Of a DNA stretch of 64,000 nucleotides, positions 35,001 through 43,024 are shown piece after piece. The DNA is from Eubacterium sp. GTDB lineage: Bacteria > Bacillota > Clostridia > Lachnospirales > Lachnospiraceae. The notes under the pieces are model-generated. The model had not been told where the DNA came from. It saw only the letters and a program-made list of their open reading frames with translations, and ran no database searches. Position numbers and translations under genes: made by a program. Every line of letters begins with the position of its first letter. The stretch's first letter is position 1. Location: NCBI GenBank assembly GCA_017477505.1, contig JAFUVQ010000023.1:1-64000 (forward strand). Direction: 5' to 3'.

Positions 35001-38000
35001 GGAATGAATATAAATGAATATGATAAGGCAATAGATGAGATTAATTCTCTTGGAATCGGGAATAATCTTAAAGAAGGAATCAGGAAAACCCTGAAACCGG
35101 AAATTAAAGTTGTAAAAGTGCCTCTCTTTGCCGAAGAATTTACCGGAAAGGATATAGATATAGATTATGCTGTATATGAATCCAATCCTTTGGGTAAAAC
35201 CAAACCTGTTACATTTAAAGAAATGCAGGCTGATATAGATAAACATAAAAAGACAGAGGTTGAAAACAAGAAGGAAGAGTATAAGGTTGAAAAATGGGAT
35301 ATGATTCCTGAAAGACTCCTGAATCTCATAGGAGACCTATATGCTGCAACAGCCCAAAAGCCTGCCGATACTTCACTTGCGGTTCAGTCACTCGTAAAAT
35401 ATTCTGATGCTTTTGCAATGTATACTAATTTTAAAAATAAAGCCTCTGAAAAAGATCCTTTTGCTGAACTGTTGAATGGACTGTCCGAACAGGAAAGGGT
35501 ACTTATAGAAGGCGCTAAACCTGCTCTTGATTACCTGGCAGAATTCTGCATGAATAATCTGATGCAGAAAAATCCTAAATACAAGCCTGATACATATCTT
35601 ATGTGGAAAAACGTCAGCAGTATTTTTAAAGAGACAGGTAAGAATATTGACTTCTCCAAGGTTTCGGCTCCACTGGATGAAGCTGTAAAGAAGGGTGAGG
35701 AAGGTATCATTACGATTATGAATGCTGCCACCAATGATGCGTTTGACGTTGTGGGCGGCATGGGTATCACAGATATCTTTGACCTGGACGGCAAAGGAAA
35801 CAGTGGCAAGGAAACTCTCATTTATGTACAGAACAGTTTAAGATATGACAGTAGACATGGTCAGGGTAAATTCCTTCAGACATTGATGAATGATTATTAT
35901 AAGGATTCAAGTGCAGAAGATAAGCGGTTTATGCTGTCATTTATCATAAAGGATTTTAAGAAGAATGATAAAGGAACGGACAGACAGAAGGGAGGAAACT
36001 ATTTTGCTTCATCACTTAAAGGCGCCGGTCCTTTAATGCAAAAGATGATGCAGGGCGTGCCTGAGTATCTGGTTGTTCCGGAACTTAGAGATGCTATAAA
36101 TGTGGTTAAATCTGATCTTCGATCTATAAATAAAAGGGATGTCGATAAGGTACTTAACGAGATAAAGACAAACTCAAAGAAAAAAATTACTTCTATTCAG
36201 ATAGAAAAGCCTCTTGGAGCTGCGTCTGTTGCCGAAACCTTCCTGTGTAAGGTAAGCGGACCAAAGATCGGAACAAAAGAAGCGGTAATAAAGGTATTAA
36301 GACCTGATGCAAAAGAACGTATGGAGAGAGAGCTTCCGCTTCTAAGGAAATCATCCATGTTTGCTGATATGCCTGATGATGAGATTGCTAAATACAAGAA
36401 AAAGTTTAAGAATGGAATTGTTCCTCCACATAAGCCAAGAACTACAGAGGCCGGATTCCTGGCACAGCTTTCAGAGATCGAGAAAGAGTTTGATCTGAAA
36501 AATGAAGCGAAAAACTGTGAGACCGGTATGTCCAAATATGGGGAAAAGGATCAAAAGGTCAAAACAGTACAGTTACTGGATGTTCCTACAGGTGAAAACT
36601 ATCTTATCATGACTAAGGCGGAAGGAAAAACGCTTGACAGACATATTAAAGAAACCAGAGATCTTGCAATCAGTTCGCTGAAACCTTTTGAGGTTAAGGA
36701 AGGAGCTATGCATACCGCCCATAAGCTCACCCTCGATAATATTGAAAAAGTAAATAATACCTTTAGTGAATTAAGAGAAAAACTGAACGATACCCTTATA
36801 TACGGCGATTATGTCGGAAAAGTAGCTAAGGTATGGACAGGAGAGGCATTATACGGTTCGGCCTGGAATCCATTTGTAAATTATAATTTCCGTCATGGTG
36901 ATCTTCATTCGGGTAATATCATGGTAAGTGATGAAGGTGCGACTATTCTTGATTTTGGTAATGCCTGTTCACTCCATCATGAAAAGGTAACTGAAATTCT
37001 TAAGATGATGAGCTCTGTTGTGGCTAAAAAACCGGACTATTTTGTTGATGCTTTTTCAAATCTTATAAATAAAGCAGTAGAGGAGGACAAAAAGAGTAAG
37101 CATCCTGTGGGATATGAGGAAATCAGTCCTGCATTAAGAGAAAAATATATTAAGGAACTTGATGAGATTTTTAAGACAGGCAAAAATGAGGATGCCGGGA
37201 TTAAGATTCTTCTTTCTCTTACCACAGCCCAGAATCTTGGAATCAAGCTTCCGGTTGAACTTCAGAATTTCTCACAGTGCCAGCAGCGTCTTGAGAATAG
37301 TATGGATGAAGTAAGGCAGGCTGCGTTTGAGACAAGGGAGAGCCTTGACAAACTCGAAAGAATGCCCCTGGATAACAGTATCAAAGATTCAATGGATCCC
37401 CTTGTTGTATTCCAAAGAGAAATGCTGAAAAAGGACAGTAATGGCAAGTATGAATATAGCGATTCCTATGAGCTGGCTGAAAAGCTTCTTAAGGAAGTGA
37501 ATCCACCTGAACCGACTGAATTTCTTGATAGAATGACTCCTCTTATGCAGGAAAATCTTGAGGGGAAAAATATTGCAAATAAAGTTAAGGAATACAAAAT
37601 TAAGTATTATAAACCTTTTGCCGATCTTATCGAATGCAGTTTCGAAAGGAAACCGGTTACAGTAGATACATTCCCGGGAATAACGGAAGAATGGAGAAAG
37701 ATTTATAGTAAGGCAAAAGAAGAGTATAATCGGGACAAGGAGCTTACGAATAATACAAAATTAAAGATAGCACTTATCTCCGGATTCTTTACCGGTTATG
37801 CATTTACCAATGGAATATTTACAGAACACGAATCGCCGGATAATATAAAAAATTTAAGTTTAAAGGCTTTTAATCCACCATTCGATGATCTGGCCTTTGA
37901 AAAACTGATGACTATATGTGAGGTGGATCTGGGTGCTATATCAAAGCATCAGAAATCCATTGATAATATTATAGTTCCACCTGATGTATCTAATGAGGAA

Positions 38001-38669
38001 ATGCATAAAATACAGGAAGATAATTCAGATGCTATTGATGCGGTTACAGCGTCATTACTAAAAAACAGCAGTATAATTTCTGATTTTGCAGATAAACTGA
38101 GAGGGTGCCATAAATCGGATTCCTTCGAAAAGGGAATGTCCAGGGTATTTAAGAAATATCATAATTTTAATGATGATTTCCAAAAGTACAAGAAGGCACG
38201 TACTGATTATGAAAAACTTACTACGGAGAACAGCAGAGAGGAATTTGTAAATACCAGACAGAATATGATTAAGCTTGAAAACAGCCTGGTAAAACAGTAT
38301 TCTGATATCTGTGCAAAAGTATTTGGGGATAAATCAGCTGTCGTAAAGGATACTTTGAGCTCGGAAAATGTTCGGGAAACAGCTTATCTTCCTGAATATG
38401 TCGATGTTATCTATGATGTAATGATGGATAACAAGGCTTCCACCTTAAAGCGACTGGGTAAAAAGTATACCTTTGGCCTTAAAAACGATTCTGATGATAA
38501 AGATGCACAGGCAGAGAATACTGCAGAGGCTAAGGAAGAGAAGAAGGAAGAAAAGAAAGTAGAAAAGAAGGAAGAAAAGAAAGTAGAGAAGAAGGCAGAG
38601 AAGAAAGAAGATAAGAAGGGTAGTAAGTCTAAGCAAAAGAAAGAGTCCAAGGGCATGGGCAAAAAATAA
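32007..38669 (+). CDS. Giant protein (2,220 residues) with an embedded UbiB/ABC1-type kinase domain
   Basis: The first 1,350 residues are charged and mainly helical, with a coiled coil near 470-600 and no recognised domain; no signal peptide or membrane segment is visible. Residues about 1350-1700 match UbiB/ABC1/ADCK atypical kinases: a KGAGPLMQK segment in the KxGQ position, KPLGAASVAET (A-rich loop, 1401-1411), AVIKVLRP with K1429, EFDLKNEAKN (1494-1503), RHGDLHSGN (1629-1637) and DFG (1649-1651). The active-site residues therefore look intact. A further 500 helical residues follow, then a KEEKK-type tail from about 2170. UbiB proteins are usually about 500 residues and tied to quinone synthesis, which this size and context do not suggest. 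AAGGAGGA precedes the ATG. A single-gene unit between two terminators. Confidence 0.85.
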   Translation: MPTNSYKTREIYDRNGNLIDDAAKEAAFNLNKNKLESLDSEDEAKAKLIRYLTLSKNYVNTALNLGKPVENWTNQEILAKIKAARREVSLGRLSRLETVDRVNNFKNRMALSNRMREAIQDVINNGNESLVDASISAVSEDNKEIKGKVGQFNSVAVNWISYLSSLKKDNSPLYDEYKESLEPSFVYKSLIGENLDATPVMLNMLQIIEDTDMDEFAYANDNSFARDFAKKYEKLKAFAEGNNILEYLKGQNNGRFKSKREIMELGNSDSSKLTEAKCRLASELLVDYETRMRIIASPYYALFAGNDLERLSVSKVEKMKRGVRNNEALNAYLDSVIEYKNRKATTYKSINITKRVNSYFSEVETPPEPEVKLASDKTFSEIENLLRKMYEDTKRASAYKDVRKAIGKYFKETNPKEKNRLYVSAIAAASTYLEKRSKSSYEYRKERCEELIMLNVRYKGELNDEYQAAHAFEKDLVKQQEISQNNANELEAKAAEMRQKWAERRERERIAAEEAEKERIRHEAESKRIHDEVEKAAANASKNAPKWAAKLDDDIAKRENEIIAKELKNRNLKIKTEAMTQLIKNYDELANAGKTYKDSEKVRKSVLSYLDKYVFKDDKSLSEDLDRSDLYSIPTAVLINAIKDNSTRLDEADYAKFVKDDIIKRIWNNIPTYDEIRKPIADVLKKKSGEVTELDRLTVYEHALHILDFGTEIEEIDHDSFRDMTLESLGSLALRVVDLDEMRPDTNKNETYNSIPNDQQTKYINRAAIILSSFTGVDVETYKYLPIERIAEYTENVLAQVLDKENQAKTFDACLKEAMLIKNNIETLEEAIDTMDRNKIIDSIAKVTGKNQSDLEDIPSRDIVDLSRRMIDKVKYPDEMQKVCEDYKKVLIERGEDYYRKVFLDTDEKRRTTGLSPVEDITRKEHGYTYVKKALGMDKIPEAELNELDEENLYKLISNIGVIKYLHESVAILRPVKDGKVNVREVLSHLTDEEYESIGMNINEYDKAIDEINSLGIGNNLKEGIRKTLKPEIKVVKVPLFAEEFTGKDIDIDYAVYESNPLGKTKPVTFKEMQADIDKHKKTEVENKKEEYKVEKWDMIPERLLNLIGDLYAATAQKPADTSLAVQSLVKYSDAFAMYTNFKNKASEKDPFAELLNGLSEQERVLIEGAKPALDYLAEFCMNNLMQKNPKYKPDTYLMWKNVSSIFKETGKNIDFSKVSAPLDEAVKKGEEGIITIMNAATNDAFDVVGGMGITDIFDLDGKGNSGKETLIYVQNSLRYDSRHGQGKFLQTLMNDYYKDSSAEDKRFMLSFIIKDFKKNDKGTDRQKGGNYFASSLKGAGPLMQKMMQGVPEYLVVPELRDAINVVKSDLRSINKRDVDKVLNEIKTNSKKKITSIQIEKPLGAASVAETFLCKVSGPKIGTKEAVIKVLRPDAKERMERELPLLRKSSMFADMPDDEIAKYKKKFKNGIVPPHKPRTTEAGFLAQLSEIEKEFDLKNEAKNCETGMSKYGEKDQKVKTVQLLDVPTGENYLIMTKAEGKTLDRHIKETRDLAISSLKPFEVKEGAMHTAHKLTLDNIEKVNNTFSELREKLNDTLIYGDYVGKVAKVWTGEALYGSAWNPFVNYNFRHGDLHSGNIMVSDEGATILDFGNACSLHHEKVTEILKMMSSVVAKKPDYFVDAFSNLINKAVEEDKKSKHPVGYEEISPALREKYIKELDEIFKTGKNEDAGIKILLSLTTAQNLGIKLPVELQNFSQCQQRLENSMDEVRQAAFETRESLDKLERMPLDNSIKDSMDPLVVFQREMLKKDSNGKYEYSDSYELAEKLLKEVNPPEPTEFLDRMTPLMQENLEGKNIANKVKEYKIKYYKPFADLIECSFERKPVTVDTFPGITEEWRKIYSKAKEEYNRDKELTNNTKLKIALISGFFTGYAFTNGIFTEHESPDNIKNLSLKAFNPPFDDLAFEKLMTICEVDLGAISKHQKSIDNIIVPPDVSNEEMHKIQEDNSDAIDAVTASLLKNSSIISDFADKLRGCHKSDSFEKGMSRVFKKYHNFNDDFQKYKKARTDYEKLTTENSREEFVNTRQNMIKLENSLVKQYSDICAKVFGDKSAVVKDTLSSENVRETAYLPEYVDVIYDVMMDNKASTLKRLGKKYTFGLKNDSDDKDAQAENTAEAKEEKKEEKKVEKKEEKKVEKKAEKKEDKKGSKSKQKKESKGMGKK

Positions 38670-38697
38670 AAAACACCCGACTGGGATGTGTCGGGTG
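38667..38697 (-). terminator. Terminator of the thiI operon
   Basis: An 8-bp stem CACCCGAC/GTCGGGTG (38674-38681 with 38690-38697). On the minus strand it is followed by T6. For the plus-strand giant gene the same hairpin lacks a good T tail. Confidence 0.75.
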
Positions 38698-38706
38698 CTT
38701 CATGTG

Positions 38707-38731
38707 GCGTAGCGGTCGTTGACCGCTACGC
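38707..38731. repeat. Perfect 11-bp hairpin at the thiI stop codon
   Basis: GCGTAGCGGTC/GACCGCTACGC with a GTT loop. The thiI stop codon is at 38731-38733, so the arm begins in the stop. There is no T run next to it, so it may protect the mRNA 3' end or work together with the terminator that follows. Confidence 0.7.
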
Positions 38732-39921
38732 TATTTTAGATATACGGTTTCTATCTCATTCATAGCTTTTTCATAAAGCGGTTCTATGATGCCCTTCAGT
38801 TTTTCTTCTGATTTTAGTATCTGTTCAAGCTTTGGTTTTGTCACAGGGTGTTTCGCAACAAATATGGTACAGCAGTCTTCGTATGGAAGTATAGAGGTTT
38901 CATAGGTGTCTATTGCCTTGGATACTTCTATGATTTCCTGCTTGTCCATACCTATCAGCGGACGGAAGACCGGAATGTCGGAAACAGCATCATTTATAAC
39001 CATAAGTGACTGAGTCGTCTGAGAGGAAACCTGGCCGATGGATTCTCCGGTTACGATACATTGACAGTCATCACGCTTTGCCAGATCCTCGGCAACCCGG
39101 AACATAAACCTCTTCATGATAATCGTTAGCTCGTCATGAGGACAGTTGTCATATATGGCAAGCTGAATTTCCGTAAAATTAACTATATTAAGCTTTATAG
39201 GACCGGCAAACTGTGAAACTATGGTTCCAAGTTTCTTTACCTTATCCTTTGCACGTTCTGAAGTATATGGCGGTGCGTTGAAGTAAACGGCTTCCATTTC
39301 AACACCTCGCTTTGCAATCATATAAGTTGCAACAGGACTGTCTATACCGCCTGAAAGAAGAGAGATGGCACGGCCATTGGTTCCTACAGGAAGCCCGCCG
39401 GGACCCGGGATGATTTTAGAGTATATGTATACCTTTTCTCTGATTTCGACTTCAATCTTTACATCCGGTTTATGAACATCTACATGAAGCCCTTCATTCT
39501 CAAACTTATCAAGAAGCTCACCTCCGAGCTTTGCATCCATTTCCATGGAATTGATCGGAAATGTCTTGTTGTTTCTTCTCACATGCATTTTAAATGAGAA
39601 GTTTTTATCATCATATTCGGAATCTACATATTCAACAAGGGCAGAAGCGATATTCTCATATGTGATCTCTTTTACTTCACTGACCGGGCATACTCCGGTT
39701 ATACCGAATATTTTTGTGAGACGTCTCATCATTTCGTCATAGTCATATTCATCCTGCTTTGTTGTGACGTAGATACGACCGTAATCTCTTTTTACGGTGA
39801 ATTCGCCCAGTGGTTTAAGTCTCTGACGCATTCTGTGGCAGAGGATGTCCTCGAAAACATACCTGTTCTTTCCTTTTGTTCCTATTTCTGCATATTTGAT
39901 TATAAATGTTTTGTAGTTCAT
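38731..39921 (-). CDS. thiI: tRNA 4-thiouridine synthase ThiI
   Basis: 396 residues: a ferredoxin-like and THUMP region (about 1-165), then the PP-loop pyrophosphatase domain with LLSGGIDSPVATYM. TGESIGQVSSQT and RPLIGMDKQEIIEVSKAI follow. It has no C-terminal rhodanese domain, as in most Firmicutes, where a cysteine desulfurase passes sulfur directly. It makes s4U8 in tRNA and can feed thiazole synthesis. It follows mtaB on the same strand, giving a tRNA-modification pair. AGAGGT precedes the ATG. Confidence 0.95.
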   Translation of the reverse strand: MNYKTFIIKYAEIGTKGKNRYVFEDILCHRMRQRLKPLGEFTVKRDYGRIYVTTKQDEYDYDEMMRRLTKIFGITGVCPVSEVKEITYENIASALVEYVDSEYDDKNFSFKMHVRRNNKTFPINSMEMDAKLGGELLDKFENEGLHVDVHKPDVKIEVEIREKVYIYSKIIPGPGGLPVGTNGRAISLLSGGIDSPVATYMIAKRGVEMEAVYFNAPPYTSERAKDKVKKLGTIVSQFAGPIKLNIVNFTEIQLAIYDNCPHDELTIIMKRFMFRVAEDLAKRDDCQCIVTGESIGQVSSQTTQSLMVINDAVSDIPVFRPLIGMDKQEIIEVSKAIDTYETSILPYEDCCTIFVAKHPVTKPKLEQILKSEEKLKGIIEPLYEKAMNEIETVYLK

Positions 39922-39951
39922 TTTTAATTTTACCTCTGTATTATTTGATTC

Positions 39952-40041
39952 AAAGTATCCGTAAACGGATGTAAATTAATGAAAGTATTCGTAACCTGAT
40001 GAAAATTAATGAAAGATACACGTGACGGGATGCAAATGACC
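39952..40041. repeat. Three imperfect 30-bp tandem repeats
   Basis: Between mtaB and thiI. Each unit begins AAAGTATyCGTAA or AAAGATACACGTGA and ends near ATTAATG. Copies 1 and 2 differ at few positions; copy 3 is more diverged. They lie in the untranslated gap of an operon, with no clear function. Confidence 0.7.
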
Positions 40042-40049
40042 ATGGAGTA

Positions 40050-41354
40050 TCAGTATAATGTAGTGATAAGGGTGTTGATATAGTCTTCAGGATTGCCGGT
40101 CACCGCCTCTATCGGTATATCTACCAGAAGATATCTCTCTGTATGTCCTCTCAGGAACTTCCTGTTATTAATACTTATTATTTCTTCGATAAGCACATTT
40201 ACTTTTTCACCTCTGAAGGATTCTTCATAAGCCTTCTTATGTCTTTCAACCATTTCAAGGAGTTTATCACTTCGCTGATTTTTAATCCGTTCATCAATCT
40301 GGTCAGGCATTTTGTCAGCTACAGTTCCCTTACGCCTTGAATATTTGAAAACATGCATCTCGTAAAGGTTGAGATTTTCAAGATTATGTACTGTAATTTC
40401 AAAATCCTCGTCAGTTTCACCCGGAAAACCGACTATAACATCTGTAGTCAATGCGGGACGGTCATAGTAGCTTCTTATCATTTCACAGGCTTTTTTATAT
40501 TCATCTATGGTATATTTTCTGTTCATGCTCTTAAGAGTCCTGTCGCATGCGCTTTGGAGTGAAAGATGAAAATGAGGACAGATTTTAGGATTGCTACTGA
40601 TCTTTTCCATGAAATCCTTTGTAATCCGTCTTGGTTCAAGAGAAGAGATGCGGACTCTTTCGATTTCCGGAATCTCAGCAATACGGCAGGAAATATCGGC
40701 AAGATCCATGCCGCTGTCATCGTAAGAAGAAAGATCGATTCCTGTAAGTATTATCTCTTTAACTCCATTTGCGGCAAGAACCTTTGATTCATCGATGACC
40801 TCCCGTGCCGGCTTACTTTTTATGCGGCCTCTTACATACGGGATTATGCAGAAGGAACAGAAGTTATTGCAGCCATCCTGTATTTTGAGATATGCCCGTG
40901 TATGATTCTCCGGAATGATAATCTTCAGATCTTCAAATTCAGGGTCTTTATTTACATCTATAAGATTATCTTTTATGTCACGTCCCTCTGAATAATCGTT
41001 CAGAAGTCTGATCAGATCTTTCTTACGGTTATTTCCGATGATGATATCTGCAGAACCGTCCTTCAGGAGTTCGTCCGAAGAAGACTGTACATAGCAGCCT
41101 GTTGCGACTACTATGGCGTCCGGATTCATTCGTCTCAGACGATGGATGATCTGACGCGATTTTTTGTCTGCCATATTTGTAACAGAACAGGTGTTGATAA
41201 TACATATATCCGGTATATCATCTTTATCTGTCTCATCAAATCTTATGCATCCGGCTTCAAGGAGCGCCTCAAGCATGGCATCGGATTCAAACTGATTAAC
41301 CTTACAGCCGAGAGTGTAAATGTATACTTTTTTATCCTTTAAGAATTCATTCAT
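40050..41354 (-). CDS. mtaB: tRNA t6A37 methylthiotransferase MtaB
   Basis: 434 residues of the MiaB/RimO radical-SAM methylthiotransferase family. The N-terminal cluster cysteines are in TLGCKVNQFESD, INTCSVTN and ATGCYVQ. The radical-SAM motif CNNFCSFC follows, then RISSLEP, LQSACDRTLKSMNRKY and the FPGETDEDF segment. A C-terminal TRAM domain ends the protein. TLGCKVN and the missing QMN are typical of MtaB, which makes ms2t6A at tRNA position 37. Its start shares a promoter region with the divergent HPr-like gene. Confidence 0.92.
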   Translation of the reverse strand: MNEFLKDKKVYIYTLGCKVNQFESDAMLEALLEAGCIRFDETDKDDIPDICIINTCSVTNMADKKSRQIIHRLRRMNPDAIVVATGCYVQSSSDELLKDGSADIIIGNNRKKDLIRLLNDYSEGRDIKDNLIDVNKDPEFEDLKIIIPENHTRAYLKIQDGCNNFCSFCIIPYVRGRIKSKPAREVIDESKVLAANGVKEIILTGIDLSSYDDSGMDLADISCRIAEIPEIERVRISSLEPRRITKDFMEKISSNPKICPHFHLSLQSACDRTLKSMNRKYTIDEYKKACEMIRSYYDRPALTTDVIVGFPGETDEDFEITVHNLENLNLYEMHVFKYSRRKGTVADKMPDQIDERIKNQRSDKLLEMVERHKKAYEESFRGEKVNVLIEEIISINNRKFLRGHTERYLLVDIPIEAVTGNPEDYINTLITTLY

Positions 41355-41375
41355 TTTAATAAAACTCCTATTATT

Positions 41376-41407
41376 AAGTTGACTTTTTGGGGGTCAACTT
41401 TTACAAT
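41376..41407. promoter_or_regulatory. Divergent promoters with an 8-bp inverted repeat (mtaB / HPr-like)
   Basis: AAGTTGAC (41376-41383) and GTCAACTT (41393-41400) form a perfect inverted repeat. Each arm supplies a -35: TTGACT with TACAAT (41402-41407) at 17 nt for the plus strand, and TTGACC with an ATAATA-like -10 for the minus strand. The overlap means the two promoters compete or share a regulator. Confidence 0.7.
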
Positions 41408-41455
41408 TATAACGTAAGTTTTTTGAAACGTCTATAAAAAGGGGAGGATATTATT

Positions 41456-41692
41456 ATGACATCAGTTAAGGTTTCACTCAATTCAATCGATAAGGTAAAG
41501 GATTTTGTTAATGAGATAAGCACGTTTGATAAGGTGGAATTCGACCTCGTAGCAGGCAGATATGTTATCGATGCTAAGTCCATTATGGGTATTTTCAGTC
41601 TTGATATCAACAAGCCGATAGATCTTAATATTTATGCTGAAGAAGGCATTGATGAGATTCTTGAGAAGATTAAGCCTTATCTTGCTGAATAA
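41456..41692 (+). CDS. HPr-like protein without the phosphorylatable histidine
   Basis: 78 residues with the HPr fold pattern, including DAKSIMGIFSLDINKPIDLNIYAEEGIDE, which equals the Ser46 region of HPr (here S42). The N-terminal active-site segment GLHARP is replaced by SIDKVKDFVN, and the protein has no histidine at all. It therefore cannot carry phosphate in sugar transport as HPr does. It may keep a regulatory role through Ser, as Crh does, or have another one. GGGGAGG precedes the ATG. Confidence 0.8.
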   Translation: MTSVKVSLNSIDKVKDFVNEISTFDKVEFDLVAGRYVIDAKSIMGIFSLDINKPIDLNIYAEEGIDEILEKIKPYLAE

Positions 41693-41743
41693 ATACATTT
41701 ACATTGTGTGAATATATGCAATGAATGAAATGAAGGTAAATTA

Positions 41744-42955
41744 ATGAAGAATTGTTATATATGCGGTACGCCCATGGAGGATAATGACCTTGTCTGTCCT
41801 ATATGTGGTTCGGACCAGCGTTATAATACATCAAAAGAAGATGCAGAGCTCATCGGCAGGATGAGACAGCAGCAGCCGGTTCAGCAGTATGTGCCACAGC
41901 AACCGATGCAACAGTATATGCCGCAGCAACCGATGCAACAGTATATGCCACAGCAGCCGATGCAACAGTATGTGCCACAGCAGCCGGTTCAGCAGTACAT
42001 GCCACAGCAGCCGGTTCAGCAGTTTACACCACAGATGCCGTACCAGCAGCCGATGAATCAGCAGCCGGTGAATCAACAGCCGATGAATCAACCGGTTCAG
42101 GCTGCAGTTCCCGTGATGATACCTGCTACACAGCATATGGGCGTGTCCCCGATTCCTGTGTATCAGCAGCCAACACCACAGGTAGTTCCACAGCAGCCGA
42201 TCTCACCGAAAGCGGCACAGTCATCTATGATACAACAGGGTGTGCATCAGCTTGCAGAGATGCAACAGGAGTCTGTAGCCAAGGTGAATGCTGAAGTGAA
42301 TGTGACTTCGAAGGTGAATGCTGAAAAGAGTACGGCACAACCTGCAGCTATGGAAGGTACTTCGAAGGCCGATAATGGCATGCCCAAGTACCAGTACATG
42401 AAGCTTGATCCGGAGTATGTGCCCGAAAAGAAGTATGAAGAGATTCCGAAGAAGAAAAGCGTTGCTCCTCTTATAATCGGAATTGCAGCAGGAGTTACAG
42501 TTCTCGTAGCGCTTTCTGTCCTGCTTCTGACCGTTATATTTGGAACAAACAAGAATCTTGATGGTGGAGCTCTTTCGGAGAATGAGCTTACGAATAAGCT
42601 TGTGACAGCCATTAATGATAATAACGTAAAAGAGTATCTGAAGTTGATTCCCGATGATCTGGAAACAGATGAAGTTGTTGATTCTGCAAATGACTTATTC
42701 GATTTTATCGAAGATTCCGGGCTCATGGTAGATACCTATGAATCCAGCGTCGATTATATGGACAATCTGGAAACCAGGAATTTCAGAGCGGCCATTAAAG
42801 ACTACACTGCCGGGAAGATCACGATAGATAAAGGGGCTTATCTGTTTCTGGAATATGAAGGCACTTCAGAAAATGGAAACAACTTTTCGGGAAACGTCAA
42901 AATAAAGATAATTAAGGTAAATGAAAAGCTCTTTATAGCTGACATAGAGTATTAA
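41744..42955 (+). CDS. Zinc-ribbon, Gln/Pro-repeat membrane protein
   Basis: 403 residues. Two CxxC pairs form an N-terminal zinc ribbon (CYICGTPMEDNDLVCPICGS). A Gln/Pro/Met-rich part (about 42-150) contains six 9-residue QQPxQQYxP repeats and looser repeats after them. One membrane helix (about 243-266, LIIGIAAGVTVLVALSVLLL) precedes an outside domain of about 130 residues. The outside domain resembles the small DUF4878/lumazine-like folds often put after zinc-ribbon anchors, but the match is weak. The function is unknown; the form suggests a sensor or envelope protein. Confidence 0.75.
   Translation: MKNCYICGTPMEDNDLVCPICGSDQRYNTSKEDAELIGRMRQQQPVQQYVPQQPMQQYMPQQPMQQYMPQQPMQQYVPQQPVQQYMPQQPVQQFTPQMPYQQPMNQQPVNQQPMNQPVQAAVPVMIPATQHMGVSPIPVYQQPTPQVVPQQPISPKAAQSSMIQQGVHQLAEMQQESVAKVNAEVNVTSKVNAEKSTAQPAAMEGTSKADNGMPKYQYMKLDPEYVPEKKYEEIPKKKSVAPLIIGIAAGVTVLVALSVLLLTVIFGTNKNLDGGALSENELTNKLVTAINDNNVKEYLKLIPDDLETDEVVDSANDLFDFIEDSGLMVDTYESSVDYMDNLETRNFRAAIKDYTAGKITIDKGAYLFLEYEGTSENGNNFSGNVKIKIIKVNEKLFIADIEY
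41870..42031 (+). repeat. Six 27-bp tandem repeats within the zinc-ribbon gene
   Basis: Six consecutive 27-bp units of the form CAGCAGCCGATGCAACAG plus TATATGCCA, with few differences, encode the QQPMQQYMP repeats. All differences keep the frame. Near-identity suggests recent expansion. Confidence 0.9.
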
Positions 42956-42962
42956 ATAATAT

Positions 42963-42995
42963 GGAGTCATGAAAATAATAATCATGACTCCTTTA
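42963..42995 (+). terminator. Terminator after the zinc-ribbon gene
   Basis: A 10-bp stem GGAGTCATGA/TCATGACTCC (42963-42972 with 42982-42991) with a 9-nt loop and a TTTATT tail. Confidence 0.8.
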
Positions 42996-43024
42996 TTAAG
43001 TTTTCATAATAATTGGGTGTAGAA

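Noticed and set aside
41831..42136. Minus-strand Leu/His-rich open frame
   Set aside because: It is the reverse of the 27-bp CAG-rich repeats of the zinc-ribbon gene; its repeats follow from the plus-strand coding and it has no ribosome-binding site.
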